Below, piece after piece: positions 20,858-32,135 of a DNA stretch of 64,000 bases; position 1 is the stretch's first letter, and every line of letters starts with the position of its first letter. The position numbers and the translations under genes are program-made. Origin of the DNA: Bidens hawaiensis (taxonomy: Eukaryota; Streptophyta; Magnoliopsida; Asterales; Asteraceae); assembly GCA_021521415.1 (NCBI GenBank), contig JAIQDT010014612.1, forward strand, positions 62,001-126,000, in the 5' to 3' direction. The notes under the pieces were generated by a model. That model worked only from the letters and a program-made list of their open reading frames with translations. It was not told the DNA's origin and did no database searches.

Positions 20858-21476
20858 CTACTAAGAGCGGTGCTAGAAGAGAAAGAGAGGCTGATCCTTC
20901 AAGAGTTGTCACAGCTGTGGTCGATGAAGAGGAGCAGGTGGACGAGGAGATCCAAATGGAGCCTCCTCCGGCCGAGGCACACCAGTAGAGTATTCCAACG
21001 AGTACGAAGCCGGCCGATATACCTTCATCATCATCAAACCTACCTTTGAGGTTTACAAACCCAAATTACCTTATCCTGGGAGACTTCGATCGGAGAGAGA
21101 CGAGGAGCAAAACTCCAAGTTCCTCGAACTTCCCAACCAACTTCACCTGAACATTCCTTTCCTTGGGGCACTTACTCAAATGCCTAAATATGTCAAATTC
21201 CTCAAGGAAATTCTTTCTAATAAGGAGAAGCTAGTTGAGGTCTCTTCTATTCCATTGAGTGTTGGGTGCTCTGCAGTGTTGCAGAGCAAGTTGCCTGAAA
21301 AGATGGCCGAACCTGTGAGTTTCACGATTCCCTGCATCTTAGGCGACGATACAGTTCGACATGCTTTAGCCGACCTTGGGGAAAGCATCAATCTTATGTT
21401 GTATTCTGTTTTCAATAAGTTGGGTATTGGAGAACCGATGCTAACCCGAATGAGTATCCAGTTTGCTAATCGTTAG
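20858..21476 (+). pseudogene. pol: Athila gag-protease linker and protease start
   Basis: A charged linker (VVDEEEQVDEEIQMEPP) with several stops leads to 21180-21476: MPKYVKFLKEILSNK, then FTIPCILGD and ADLGESINLMLYSVFNKLG. This is the Athila protease signature (CDLGASINLMPLS type). The Asp of the catalytic triad is kept, in a DLG rather than DSG/DTG context, which is normal for this lineage. A TAG ends this block just before YPRGVVEN. Confidence 0.8.
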
Positions 21477-22800
21477 ATGAAATATCCGCGAGGGGTGGTT
21501 GAGAACATGCTCGTTCTTATCGATAAGTTCATCTTCTCGGTGGACTTTGTCATTCTGGATATGAATGAGGATGATAGTGTCCCGCTCATTTTAGGCCGAC
21601 CATTCCTTGCCACCGCAAAGGCATTGATCGACGTTCGTAAGGGCAAACTGATTCTGAGAGTTGGGGATAATAACGTCACCTTTGACGTAAGACAGTCACT
21701 CAAACACCCCAAGTCGGCGGACGACTCCCTGTATTTCGTTGACACCATCGTATTGCATGTGCGGGATTTTTTCACTAACATTTGTGGAGGACCTACCTTG
21801 GACCCACAAATCCTAGATAGGGAGATTTCAGAGGTCGAGATGGCTGCCATGACCACTCAACCATTGATGGATGACACTGTGTCACCACCCATAGATTCAG
21901 AGTCCGCTGTTGAGATCGTGCGAGACGATCCGAGGGACCGACTTTTTGTTGAGAGCCTTCCTCCTTACTTAGAACTTAAGCATCTACCTGAGCATTTGGA
22001 GTATGCATTTCTGGACGAAGAGATGAATCTACCCGTCATTATCGTGTCCGCCTTGATGGAGGTCAAGAAGTTGAAGTTGTTGAAGGTGCTGAAAGCGCAT
22101 AAGGAGGCGATACCATGGAAGATTATCGACATCAAATGGATTAATCCTTTGTTCTGCACTCATAAAATCCTCATGGAGGATAATTTCAAATCCGTCATTC
22201 AGCCTCAACGGAGGCTTAATCCAAAAATGCTAGAGGTCATTAAGAAAGAAATCATCAAACCCCTTGATGCGAGAATCATTTTTCCCATCTCTGATAGCGC
22301 CTGGGTGAGTCCAGTCCAAGTGATTCCCAAGAAGGGGGGCATGACAGTCGTCACCGATGAAAGGAACGGGCTTATTTCCACTAGGATCGTGACCGGTTGG
22401 AGAGTCTGCACCGACTACTGCAGACTGAATGATGCCACTAGGAAATATCACTTTCCTCTACCCTTCATTGATTATATGCTTAAGCATTTGGCGGGTCAGC
22501 AATACTACTGTTTTACTGGATGGTTTCTCTGGGTATTTCCGAATCCCTATCTCTCCTGATAACCAGGAGATACATTCACCTGCCCCTATGGCAAGTTTGC
22601 CTACAAACGTATGCCATTTGGACTCTGCAACGCTCCAGCTAATTTCCAGCGATGCATAGTGGCGATCAATCATGACATGATCGAGGATTCCATAGAGGTC
22701 TTCATGGACGATTTTTCTGTCTTCGGGAATTCTTTCGATCATTGTCTCTCCAACCTTGATACGATGATGGCTCGCTGCATCGACACCAACTAGTCCTCAA
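21477..22800 (+). pseudogene. pol: Athila protease end and reverse transcriptase
   Basis: 21477-22559 is open: YPRGVVENMLVLIDKFIF, VPLILGRPFLATAKALIDV (second protease motif), an acidic linker, ALKHLPEHLEYAFLDEE type text (ELKHLPEHLEYAFL), then RT with WVSPVQVIPKKGGMTVV, CTDYCRLNDATRKYHFPLPFIDYMLKHL. A frameshift at about 22515 moves to other frames: GFSGYFRIPISP, MPFGLCNAPANFQRC and VFMDDFSVFG (22611-22793), where the catalytic Asp pair is intact. The order and wording are those of Athila RT. Not functional because of shifts and a stop near 22791. Confidence 0.9.
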
Positions 22801-23478
22801 CTGGGAGAAGTGTCACTTCATGGTACACGAGGGCATCGCTCTAGGACATAGGATCTCGAGTGCGGGGATCGAGGTCGATCAAGCTAAAATTGAAACCATT
22901 TCGAATCTTCCCCCGCCCACTTCTTTGAGATCCATCCGTAACTTCTTCGGTCATGCAAGTTTCTATCGCCGGTTCATCAAAGATTTTTCAAAAACTGCGA
23001 GACCGATGACCAAGCTACTAGAGAAAGACGCTCCATTTGTCTTCTCCGAACAGTGTATCGAGGCGTTTGATCTTCTATAAGACAAACTTGTTAACGCCCC
23101 GATCATGATTGCTCCCGACTGGTCTTTGCCATTCGAAATTGATGTGCGACACGAGCGACAATGCCGTAGGAGCAGTACTTGGACAGTGGAAGGAGATAAC
23201 TTCCACCCGATCTATTATGCGAGCCAGACCTTAAACAGTGCTCAGGAGAATTACACCACCACCGAGAAAAAATTGTTAGCTGTAGTGTTTGCATTCGATA
23301 AGTTTAGGTCCTATCTTATTATGTCCAAACAGTCGTCTACACGCATCATGCTGCCATTAGTTATCTTTTCAGCAAGTAAGACACTAAGCCTCCTACTATC
23401 CAATGGATCCTGCTGCTTCTGGAGTATGATATCGAAATCCATGATAAAAAGGGGGCTGAGAATGTAGCGGCCGATCAT
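22801..23478 (+). pseudogene. pol: Athila RNase H region
   Basis: 22820-23080 holds the RT thumb and connection (GIALGHRISSAGIEVDQAKIE, FFGHASFYRRFIKDFSKTARPM, LLEKDAPFVF). After a stop the RNase H reads LVNAPIMIAPDWSLPFEI, then YYASQTLNSAQENYTTTEKKLLAVVFAFDKFRSYL, with frameshifts near 23140 and 23320. The final [12 protein letters not shown] type motif is split at 23455-23490. Confidence 0.85.
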
Positions 23479-24897
23479 TTGTCACGTCCAGAGACAGGTG
23501 AGATTGGAGATGTTGGGGTCAACATCAATGACCATTTCTCAATAGAGAATCTTATGTTTCTACGAGCCCAGGATAACGGCTACCCGTGGTTTGCCAATAT
23601 CGCGAACTCTCTCGTCGATGGTTCACTCCCTAGGAGGATGTCTCACCAGCAAAAGAAAACGTTCTTTGCTGACGTAAAGTTCTACATCTGGGATGACCCG
23701 CTTCATTTTCGTATATGTGCTGATCAGCTGGTGAGGAGATGTTTGGATGTTGAAGAAGGGTGACGGATTTTGAGCGACTGTCATGAGGACCGAAGGAAGG
23801 TCACCATGATGCTATTCTTACTGCTAAGAAAGTTTTCGATTCAGGATTCTATTGGCCTTCTATTTTCAAAGATGATCATGCGCTCGTTAAACTTTGTGAC
23901 CGATGCCAACGTGTCGGTAACATCTTATCCCGAAATGAGATGCCCCAAAATGCTATACAGGTTTGTGAGGTTTTTGACATTTGGGGTATTGAATTTATGG
24001 GCCCATTCTCATCGTTTAGAGGGAAGAAGTACATACGTGTAGCAGTTGATTACGTCTCCAAGTGGGTCAGGGCCAAAGCGTTGCCCACTAACGACGCTCG
24101 AGTTGTAGTGAGATTTATGAAAAATCATTTCTCTCGTTTTGCTGCACCGAAAGCCTTGATCAACGATCAAGGTACTCACTTCAACAACGCGCATATTGAG
24201 AAAGCATTGCAACGTTATGGGGTCACCCATCGGCTTGCGACTGCCTACCACCCACAGACTAGTGGATAGGTGGAAGTGTGTAGCCGGGGCATTAAATGCA
24301 TTCTTGAGAAGACGGTTGGGCTAAATTGAAAGGATTGGTCTGGCAAATTAGATGATGCTTTGTGGGCTTTCCGTACAGCTTACAAAACTCGACCGGTTCC
24401 ACACCGTTTCGGATGATATATGGGAAAGCATGCCATCTGTTTATAGAGTTGGAGCACCATGCGTCTTGGGCGCTTCAAACAGTTAACCTTGATCTTTCGA
24501 CTACTGGAGTTAACCATTTCCATCAGATACATGAGTTAGAGGAACTCTGCGATCTTGCCTATGCACACTCGTAAAATTATTAGCTAAAGAACAAAGAACT
24601 ACATGATGGGAAGTTGAGAGTTGATAAATAGTTCAGGTGTGGGGACGTCGTACTCTTGTTTAATTCCCGAATTAAGTTGCATTGTAGAAAGTTGTGTTCT
24701 CGATGGTATGGATCATACACAGTTAATGAAGTCTTCTCCTATGGAGCGATAGAAATTGAAGACAAAAATAGGAGTTTCAAAGTTAATGGTCATCGTCTGA
24801 AGCACTGCATTTGTGAGAATGTGAGCTGGAGGAAGGCAAGGTTTTGCGCCTTACAACATCTTTGGGTTAAACGTGATGGAGGGGTCAGGCTGTGACA
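23479..24897 (+). pseudogene. pol: Athila integrase
   Basis: Starts after the HLSRPETGE link. 23479-23763 has the linker ([29 protein letters not shown]). 23770-24042 is a shifted zinc-binding region (the CDRCQRVG motif is in another frame). 23940-24269 is the core with [36 protein letters not shown] and [10 protein letters not shown] and AYHPQTSG, giving catalytic Asp, Asp; a TAG follows where QVE is expected. 24362-24895 has the C-terminal part (YGKACHLFIELEH, HRLKHCICEN). The last bases overlap the insertion point at 24890. Confidence 0.88.
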
Positions 24898-25555
24898 TTT
24901 GTCAATTTTTATTCGTATTTGTATTTGTATTTGTATTTGTTAAACCGACCCGTTGTGTTGTTTCAAAAAATCCGTATCTGTCGTTTATCATTTAATATTA
25001 GTTATGACGATTTATGGTTGTTACTCGTTCATTGTCTATTTGTTTAATTTAATTAACGAAACTCCGGGCTATAAAAGTCTATAAAATAATCAAAGTATCG
25101 AGTATAAAACGTAAACAATCTAAGGATATTAAGGATATAACAAGTTTACCTTAGTTAACTATATTTATAAAGTTCAAGGTTCAAGTGTTAAAAAAGATTA
25201 AAATCAAATTTATTATGGTTATAAAGTATAAGGGATTAAAGTGTAAATAGGAATTTAAATTATAATATTATAATAATATAAAAACCTACCCAGCCCGTCC
25301 CCCCTTTCCTCTTCATTTTTCCGGTACACCTCCGGCCGACGACGCAGAACCAATTCCGGCGACCTTAAAACCACTTCAAAACGCCATATTAATCAAACAT
25401 TAACGATTTAATACTGTTGAACCATCATATTAACACCTAATCAAGACCCATTTATGCATATTAACACCCCAACGATCGGATTTTAACCCCGAAACCGTCG
25501 GCTTTGATGATAATATCAATAATGTGAATTAAACACCCAACGTATCGATCGAGCC

Positions 25556-25564
25556 TATAAATAG
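25556..25564 (+). promoter_or_regulatory. TATA box of the 5' LTR
   Basis: CCTATAAATAGCACC. No perfect dyad array lies directly upstream, unlike the other families in this window. The same motif is in the 3' LTR near 35691-35699. Confidence 0.65.
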
Positions 25565-25860
25565 CACCCTAGTCTCTTCCTAAACATGCTACTAACATAA
25601 TTTTACACAAACAAACTCCCTAATACCACTGAATAATTCGTCCAGGTCCGTTCCGGTCAATTTTTCCGTTCACCCACTTTCCGGTGACATCAGAGGTAAT
25701 TGATAGGTGGGTTTTCATTAGTTTGATCCGTCTAACAAAACCCCTAACCTAAATCTATCAAACATGTAATGGATTTGAAGTATTTAAATCTAGGGTTTAT
25801 GTGAAGAAGATGAAGTTGGGTTTGTGTTTAAAATTAATTTCTTTCATCTTTTAAACAAAA

Positions 25861-25942
25861 AGCTCAATTGGTCCAGTGGCCGTGTATGTGTTGTATTCTT
25901 GTGAAGACCCGGGTTCGAACCCGGGTCACAGCAAACCTATTT
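25861..25942 (+). other. tRNA-like unit in the 5' LTR
   Basis: A box TGGTCCAGTGG (25869-25879) fits the consensus TRGYNNARNNG exactly. B box GGTTCGAACC (25912-25921) starts 43 bp later. The T-arm GACCCGG-GTTCGAAC-CCGGGTC is a perfect inverted repeat. Runs of T follow from 25940. This has the layout of an internal RNA polymerase III promoter, but I cannot fold a complete tRNA with acceptor stem and anticodon. Confidence 0.7.
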
Positions 25943-26464
25943 TTATATTTTTGAAAACCATTTTTTTAAGTTTTAATAAATTAAATATATATTTATAAAT
26001 CATACAAAATAAATAAAATTAGTTTTATAGTTAAATAAAAGATGTTTTTATTTCCGTTAGCAAATTCGTTCAAGAACCAACTTTTACAAACTCAATCCGC
26101 TCGTTTAAAACTCGCTAAATAATTATTTAGATAATATATTTAATGTCGTTGTAATATTATAATTTCCAAATTAATAAACGTTTAGACTAAAAACAATAAA
26201 ACATACCGACAACGATAAATTCTGTAAACATGATTCAAATCTAATATTAATTAATATTATAATAATAATTCATGAAATCCCGTTAACTTAGATATTAATA
26301 CACTTAATAATGTTTAACAAAATACTTATAAATAAACACGTATAAACTTTAAAACCGACATATTTTTACATTAAATTATTTAGTAATTCTCGTGTTCTTG
26401 TTATTTTAGCTCGTGAGATTTGATCGTTCGGTTTCATATACGCGCTTGTTATCCCAATTCAAAG

Positions 26465-26844
26465 GTGAGTTTCTCACACCCCTTTTTACCCTTTTTACTA
26501 TTTTGGGGGTAGCATATATATCCTTCGTTTATTTATTATTACAAACTACAATTTGTTACATGGACTTGTGTGCTTATTTTCTTACTTGCACAAACACTAT
26601 TTGCTCATGGTTTCCTCAATAATATAATCATACACCCCCTATGCACTCAGGACCTCGATGTTATGAGTGGAATAGGGACCCCCGATCCGAGTACATTTGG
26701 TTGTTACCGAATGGAAAAGACATTGCTTGCGCTATTACTACACCAAGTTTCATGGAATTGTATGGTTTTTATGTACTTGTATCAAACTTGTGTGAACTCA
26801 CCAACTATTAAATTAGTTGACTTTATTTTATATATATGCTACAG
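26465..26844 (+). other. candidate intron in the 5' LTR
   Basis: Donor CAAAG|GTGAGT and acceptor TATGCTACAG|GTACT enclose 380 bp. Position and donor match candidate introns in LTR copies A, B and C. Confidence 0.45.
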
Positions 26845-27077
26845 GTACTTACATTAGAGGATGAAATGGCGAAAGACACTAGAAGTTAGGTTATTTAAAG
26901 AATAAACAAGAAGATGTGTTTTATTGTTTTCCTTTATATTTGTCTTATTGAACAACTTGTGTACTTGGGATTTGAATGAATTAATGATATTATTGTAACT
27001 TAGTAGTGTCACATGTGTTTTGGGCAATCTGTACGTCACACCCGGTCGTATTCCGCTAAAGCCGGGGTGTTAAAGAT

Positions 27078-27089
27078 TGGTATGAGTGC
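27078..27089 (+). other. degenerate primer binding site
   Basis: TGGTATGAGTGC, two mismatches from TGGTATCAGAGC, three bases after the 5' LTR. Probably an aged initiator methionine tRNA site. The leader continues to 27217, where the LINE target repeat begins. Confidence 0.75.
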
Positions 27090-27310
27090 AGTGACTATAA
27101 GACAGGACTTTAGGCGTAGTGTTCTAGTTAATTATAGTTTATTTGCTTAATTGTTTAGGTTGCATGATTAGAAAATTATGTGGGCCTTATGTGATTGTTC
27201 AATGTACTTGCTTAATATTTTATTGTCAATTCATTTACGCCTCATATACACAAAGCACACACAAGTCCAAGGCTTATGCCTAAAAGCTAAGATTTTTCAA
27301 ACATTTACGC

Positions 27311-29557
27311 CTCATTGACTACCTTTTAATGAGGCGAGGAGACCGACGTTGGTGGAAGGACTGCAAAGTCATACCTGGGGAGGCAGTTGTGACTCAACAT
27401 CGACTACTAGTGACTGATATAGCCTTCAGAAATAAGCTGACTGTTCGAGAGAAGAAAGGTACACCGAGAATTCGATGGGGAAATTTGAAGGACGAAAATC
27501 TCCTACTGTTTAAGGATAAACTCATACTCCATACGCGGGCTCGACTAAATGGGGACTCAACTCATATATGGGAAGCTATGGAGACAAAGATCATCCAAGT
27601 AGCAAAGGAGACTCTCGGGGTCACAACAGGAAAGTCAAGTGGGCATAAGGAGTCTTGGTGGTGGAATGACGCAGTGCAAGACAAGATAAGGGACAAACAA
27701 GGATGTTTTAGGGAGCTAATGAGGTGCACGAATGAGGAGGAGCGAGTGGAATTTAGGGACAACTACAAAACGGCCAAGATAGAGGCAAAGAAGGCAGTGG
27801 CGGAAGCAAAGAAGGCGGCCTTTAAACGGATGTATGAAAGTCTAGAAACAAAAGAGGGGGAACATGCTATGTTTAAGATTGCCAAAGCCAGGGAGCGTAG
27901 AAGGCAAGATCTAGGACCGGTGAAGTTCATAAAGGATACAGATGGGCATGTACTGGTCAAGGAGCAGGACATCAAGCTAAGATGGCAAACCTACTTCCAC
28001 AATCTTTTTAACAATGGGAGAGCTTACCAAGAAGAACATGACAACACAAACTTTCAACGACAACAATCGAATAACTGCTACTGCCGACGGATCACACGAG
28101 ACGAGGTGAAGGACGCACTTAGGAGGATGGGAAGGTCTAAGGCGGTTGGCCCAGACAACATACCCATCGAGGTGTGGAAGTGTCTGGGGAAGGAAGGAAT
28201 CATGTGGTTAACTACTCTGTTTAATAGTATTCTCAAATCAAGTAAGATGCCAGACCAGTGGAGGAGCAGCGTTGTAGTTCCTATCTATAAGAACAAAGGA
28301 GACGCCCAATGTTGTGGTAACTACCGAGGAATCAAACTACTAAGTCATACTATGAAGCTATGGGAAAGAGTGATTGAGGTTAGACTTAGACGAGAAACTC
28401 AGGTTACGGTCAACCAATTTGGCTTCATGCCGGGGCGTTCCACCACAGAGGCAATACACCTTATAAGAAGATTAATGGAAAAGTATAGGGAGAAGAAGCG
28501 TGATCTACATATGGTGTTTATTGACCTAGAAAAGGCCTACGAAAGTGTGCCACGACAGGTGCTCTGGGAGTGCTTGGAGGGTAGAAGAGTGCCCAGGAAA
28601 TACATAGAGATAATTATGGATATGTATACCAGGAGTGAAACAAGTGTCCGTGCGCCAGTGGGGGATACTGATTTCTTTCCTGTAGAGTTAGGTCTTCACC
28701 AGGGGTCAGCGTTGAGCCCGTTTCTTTTTGCAGTAGTCTTGGATGATTTGTCAAAGTCGATTCAGGGGACTCTCCCGTGGTGCATGATGTTCGCAGACGA
28801 TATTGTGTTACTTGCTGAGAAAAAACAAGATCTAAACATGAGGCTTGAGGAGTGGCGAACAACCTTAGAGACAAAAGGTTTAAAGATTAGCCGATCTAAG
28901 ACGGAGTACCTACACTGTGATTTTGGTGAGATAAACGACAGTGAAGACGCACACATCACAATTGAAGGGCAGGTGGTCCCGCGGGTAACGAAGTTCAAGT
29001 ATTTAGGATCATTTGTACAGAGCGATGGGGAATTAGACAGTGATGTGACCCACCGAGTTCAGGTAGGATGGTGTAGATGGAAAGCAGCCACAGGTATATT
29101 GTGCGACAAGAGTTTCCCGACTAATCTGAAGGGAAAATTCTATAGGGTGGCAGTTAGACCTGCAATGCTATATGGAACAGATTGTTGGGCCATCCAGAAG
29201 GCACAAGTGCGGAAGATGGAGGTAGCAGAAATGAGAATGCTACGTTGGATGTGTGGGCACACAAGGCTAGACAGAATAAGAAACGTTGTGCTTCGCGAGA
29301 GATTAGGGGTGGCGAACATAGCAGACAAGATAAGAGAGTGGAGATTGAGATGGTTTGGACATGTAAAGAGAAGACAGACGACGAATCCTGTTAGATCCGT
29401 AGAAAACATTACTATAGAGGGGAGGAGGGGTAGAGGACGACCGAAATTGACTTGGGATGAGAGGATTAGGCATGATTTGATAGACCTAAACCTCTCCGAG
29501 GACATGGTTGAGGATAGGAATTCGTGGAGAAGTAGAATTAAAGTTAAGGATTTTTAG
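27311..29557 (+). CDS. RTE LINE endonuclease remnant, reverse transcriptase and C-terminal domain
   Basis: An uninterrupted frame of about 748 codons (742 from the first ATG, 27329). It opens with the endonuclease end (IDYLLMRR, DCKVIPGEAVVTQHRLLV, where the Gln-His replaces the SDH-like catalytic end). A Lys/Ala-rich linker (residues about 120-180) follows. RT motifs: GRSKAVGPDNIPIEVWK, WRSSVVVPIYKNKGD, NYRGIKLLSH, NQFGFMPGRST, MVFIDLEKAYESVPR, LHQGSALSPFLFAVVLDDL and CMMFADDIVLLAE with an intact FADD. The C-terminal part has MRMLRWMCGHTR and WRLRWFGHVKRR, typical of RTE. No stops, so the insertion is recent or copied from an active source. It cannot move on its own because the endonuclease is mostly lost. 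Confidence 0.93.
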   Translation, partial: LIDYLLMRRGDRRWWKDCKVIPGEAVVTQHRLLVTDIAFRNKLTVREKKGTPRIRWGNLKDENLLLFKDKLILHTRARLNGDSTHIWEAMETKIIQVAKETLGVTTGKSSGHKESWWWNDAVQDKIRDKQGCFRELMRCTNEEERVEFRDNYKTAKIEAKKAVAEAKKAAFKRMYESLETKEGEHAMFKIAKARERRRQDLGPVKFIKDTDGHVLVKEQDIKLRWQTYFHNLFNNGRAYQEEHDNTNFQRQQSNNCYCRRITRDEVKDALRRMGRSKAVGPDNIPIEVWKCLGKEGIMWLTTLFNSILKSSKMPDQWRSSVVVPIYKNKGDAQCCGNYRGIKLLSHTMKLWERVIEVRLRRETQVTVNQFGFMPGRSTTEAIHLIRRLMEKYREKKRDLHMVFIDLEKAYESVPRQVLWECLEGRRVPRKYIEIIMDMYTRSETSVRAPVGDTDFFPVELGLHQGSALSPFLFAVVLDDLSKSIQGTLPWCMMFADDIVLLAEKKQDLNMRLEEWRTTLETKGLKISRSKTEYLHCDFGEINDSEDAHITIEGQVVPRVTKFKYLGSFVQSDGELDSDVTHRVQVGWCRWKAATGILCDKSFPTNLKGKFYRVAVRPAMLYGTDCWAIQKAQVRKMEVAEMRMLRWMCGHTRLDRIRNVVLRERLGVANIADKIREWRLRWFGHVKRRQTTNPVRSVENITIEGRRGRGRPKLTWDERIRHDLIDLNLSEDMVEDRNSWRSRIKVKDF

Positions 29558-29637
29558 AGAGAATTGAATACCTTAGGGCTTAGACTTAACTTATTTAGGT
29601 CACATACCATAATGGTATTTGCCTTACATATTTTATT

Positions 29638-29660
29638 ATTATTATTATTATTAGCTTTTA
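29638..29660. repeat. ATT trinucleotide microsatellite
   Basis: (TTA)n of about 22 bp in the LINE 3' UTR. Confidence 0.85.
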
Positions 29661-29892
29661 TATTGCGGTTAAACTGTGACCTTATTATTAATATTATTAT
29701 AATTAGTAGTAGTTTTTTATATAACTGTTAAACTTTGATTTCCTTTTTTTTGCTTCATAGACATGTTCTTAGAGCCGAGGGTCTCTCTGGAAGCCACCTC
29801 TTTATTCCTTTGGATAGAGGTACGGTGTGCCTACATCCCACCCTCCCCAGACCCTACCTATAGCTCTGTTGTCGGTGGGATTTTACTGGGCA

Positions 29893-29920
29893 TGATTGAT
29901 TGATTGATTGATTGATTGAT
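29893..29920. repeat. TGAT tail of the LINE
   Basis: About seven TGAT units (ATGATTGATTGATTGATTGA...) end the LINE just before its 3' target repeat. Short tandem repeats instead of poly(A) are usual for RTE LINEs. Confidence 0.9.
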
Positions 29921-29929
29921 TTTTATTGT

Positions 29930-30461
29930 AGTGTTCCGATATTTCTTCTTCTAAAAGATGGTTCGTTATGGCGAGTATGTAGTAACTAGAAGGAGGACAT
30001 GCTTGTTTTCCAAAACTCTTGACACCAAGGTTATTGAAACCTAAGGATAAGCAATGCGTATAAATCCCAATTAGACGCGGGACCCGTTGCTTACCTGGAG
30101 ATTTAGGAAAGGGCATGAATCCTATTAGGCCAAAGTATACCACTTTCAACGCCATATAAATCACAAATTTAAGTTTTCAAACGCGAACATGTTCTTTTTG
30201 TGAAAAGAATATGGTTGCACTCCTCTATGTTTTACAATGTGTTTTAACTGGAAGTTTGTACACGAATACTTAGCTTTCGGTTCGATTTGATTTCGAGCTT
30301 CTTCGATGTTTGGAAAATAAGATTTATTAAAGTTACACACAGGATTTATTATCATTGTTATGATTTTTGTTTATGTATTTATTTTAAAACAAACTTTAAC
30401 AAGGATTTTTATACATCTCCCTATTCCGAGTCTCACGATTTTCGTCACCATTGTTCGCAGA
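29930..30461 (+). other. gag leader of the plus-strand Tekay-like element
   Basis: Non-coding. It ends with an acceptor-like pyrimidine tract, TTGTTCGCAG|A, directly before the gag ATG at 30462, so a spliced gag leader is possible. Confidence 0.5.
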
Positions 30462-31620
30462 ATGTCTCTCCATTTCAACAAGCGCCGTTCTTCCGGATCC
30501 TCTAGTCGCAAGTTAACTGCTCAAATCACCAAACAACTAGCCGCGGTCATTCCCGATATGATGACCCAAATTCACCAGAACCTTTCTGCTAGAATCTACT
30601 CTGCTTCAAGCGAGCCTAAGCCATCTCACTGTTCGTATAAGACCTTCACCAGCACCAAACCCCCAGAGTTTGATAGTACCGAAGGTGCTACCGCCCTACT
30701 TCAGTGGTACGAACAAATGGGGAGCAAATTCCTCCACATTGAGTGTCCCGATGACAAGCGAACCCGTTTTGCTACAAGTGTCTTTGCAAAATGGGCACTA
30801 ACCTGGTGGGTAAAGGAATAGACAACCCGTGGTGCTGAAGTTTCCATGGCTATGCCATGGGACGAATTGAGAGAACTGATAACCAAGCAGTTCTTGCCTC
30901 CAAGTGAGCTTATGAATTTGGAAGCTGAGTTTTGGAACCTCAAACAAGAGAGTGGTGAGCACGCATCTTACACTTCTCGTTTCAATGAACTCAGTGTGCT
31001 GGTACCTCACCTTGTTACCCCAACTTCGCGTGCCATCGATAAGTACATTCGGGGACTACCGAGATAAATCCAAGATAGTGTTTTGAGTAGTTCTCCCAAA
31101 GAACTTGGTGACGCAATCAACCTTGCTTCAACTTTAAATGATAATCATGTTAAAGCCGGGACTTAGACACTGAAGGGATCGAAGAAACCTGCTGATAAAC
31201 CCACTACCGAGTCCAAAGAATCGAAACAGAAGTCATCCAAGCCTGCTTTCTCCTCACACCACCATAGCAAGAAGCGCAAGAACTATACGCTAACTCAACA
31301 AACCGCACCTCAACCTCAAACTAACCTTGCATCACCACCCAAGAAACTCTACAACGGACCCCATCCGTATTGAAACTTTTGTCGGTGCCATCACCCTGCC
31401 AATGCCGCTTGCCGCCAATGCACTCGTTGCAACCGTTTTGGGCATCTTAGCATCGCTTGTCGTGAGACTGCTATTGTACCAACTGCTCCTCAACGATTTG
31501 CTCAACCCAACCCTCGCCAAGCTCAAGTTCAGCCGCATCCCGCCATTTTAGCTCCTGCACCACAAGGTGGTCAAATCGTTCAAGCTGCACAAGCTCCTCA
31601 AGAAAATCGTGGGCGTGCTT
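30462..31620 (+). pseudogene. gag: gag of the plus-strand Tekay-like element
   Basis: Starts MSLHFNKRRSSGSS. The capsid region has KPPEFDSTEGATALLQWYEQM, ATSVFAKWALTWW, then after a TAG at 30819 WDELRELITKQFLPPSE, LEAEFWNLKQESGEHASYTSRFNEL and YIRGLPR. Further stops follow at about 31065 and 31164. A Lys/Ser/Pro-rich stretch leads to a zinc knuckle in another frame, CTRCNRFGHLSIAC. Typical chromovirus gag, broken by at least three stops and frameshifts. Confidence 0.85.
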
Positions 31621-32135
31621 TTATGATTAACGCCAATCAAGCTCAGCAAAACGACGATGTGATGAACGGTACGTTTCTTGTGAATGACCACTTTGCAACT
31701 ATTTTATTTGATACCGGTGCCGATATGAGCTTTGTTTCTTTGAATTTGTGCCTTTACTTGCTAAACCCCGATCTAAGCTTAAAAACTCGTATTCTGTTGA
31801 AGTAGCTAATGGTAAATCTGTAACAATTGATTCGGTTATTCGAGATTGAAAATTAACTCTAAATGGCCACAAGTTCTCAATCGACCTCATTCCTATGCAA
31901 TTGCTATGCAATTGCTATGCAATTGGGAAGTTTTGAAATCATAGTAGGCATGGACTGGTTATCTGTTTAGCGTGCTGAAATTGTTTGCTTCGAGAAGTTC
32001 ATTCGTATTCCGCTTGCCGATGGTCAAATCCTTCGTGTCTCTAGTGAAAAGCCTTCTTCCTCAAGCCTAAATTTTATCACTTGTTTTCAAGCTCAAACGT
32101 ACTTACGCAAGAAGTATGTAGCATTCGTAGCCCAT
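31621..32135 (+). pseudogene. pol: aspartic protease
   Basis: MNGTFLVNDHFATILFDTGADMSFVS gives the DTGA active site. Later the VGMDWL type motif appears near 31945 in a shifted frame. A tandem expansion of TATGCAATTGC (31894-31925, period 11) adds 22 bp where IPMQLGSFE is expected and breaks the frame. Confidence 0.8.

Larger units (their letters stand above)
24891..27074 (+). mobile_element. 5' LTR, 2184 bp
   Basis: Starts TGTGACATTTGTC, followed by hexamer-like GTATTY repeats (24911-24945). Ends GGGGTGTTAAA, where the partner reads GTTACA. It contains a TATA box (25556-25564), a tRNA-like unit (25861-25942) and a candidate intron (26465-26844). About 500 bp present here (about 26150-26650) are missing from the 3' LTR. 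Confidence 0.93.
27227..29920 (+). mobile_element. 5'-truncated RTE-type LINE
   Basis: Flanked by TTTTATTGT (27218-27226 and 29921-29929), a likely 9-bp target repeat. Coding homology starts at about 27311 (LIDYLLMRR), inside the endonuclease, so most of it is missing. The bases 27227-27310 do not look like LINE coding sequence and contain the direct repeat CATTTACGCCTCAT (27232-27245 and 27302-27315), so the 5' junction may be complex. The 3' UTR carries AGCCGAGGGTCTCTCTGGAA and CCCTCCCCAGACCC, hallmarks of plant RTE LINEs, and ends in TGAT repeats. Confidence 0.85.

Noticed and set aside
25861..25934. functional tRNA gene
   Set aside because: A and B boxes and the T-arm fit, but I could not form an acceptor stem and anticodon arm, and it repeats at the same place in other LTRs.
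27562..29505. minus-strand ORFs within the LINE
   Set aside because: Shadows of the long LINE reverse transcriptase frame.
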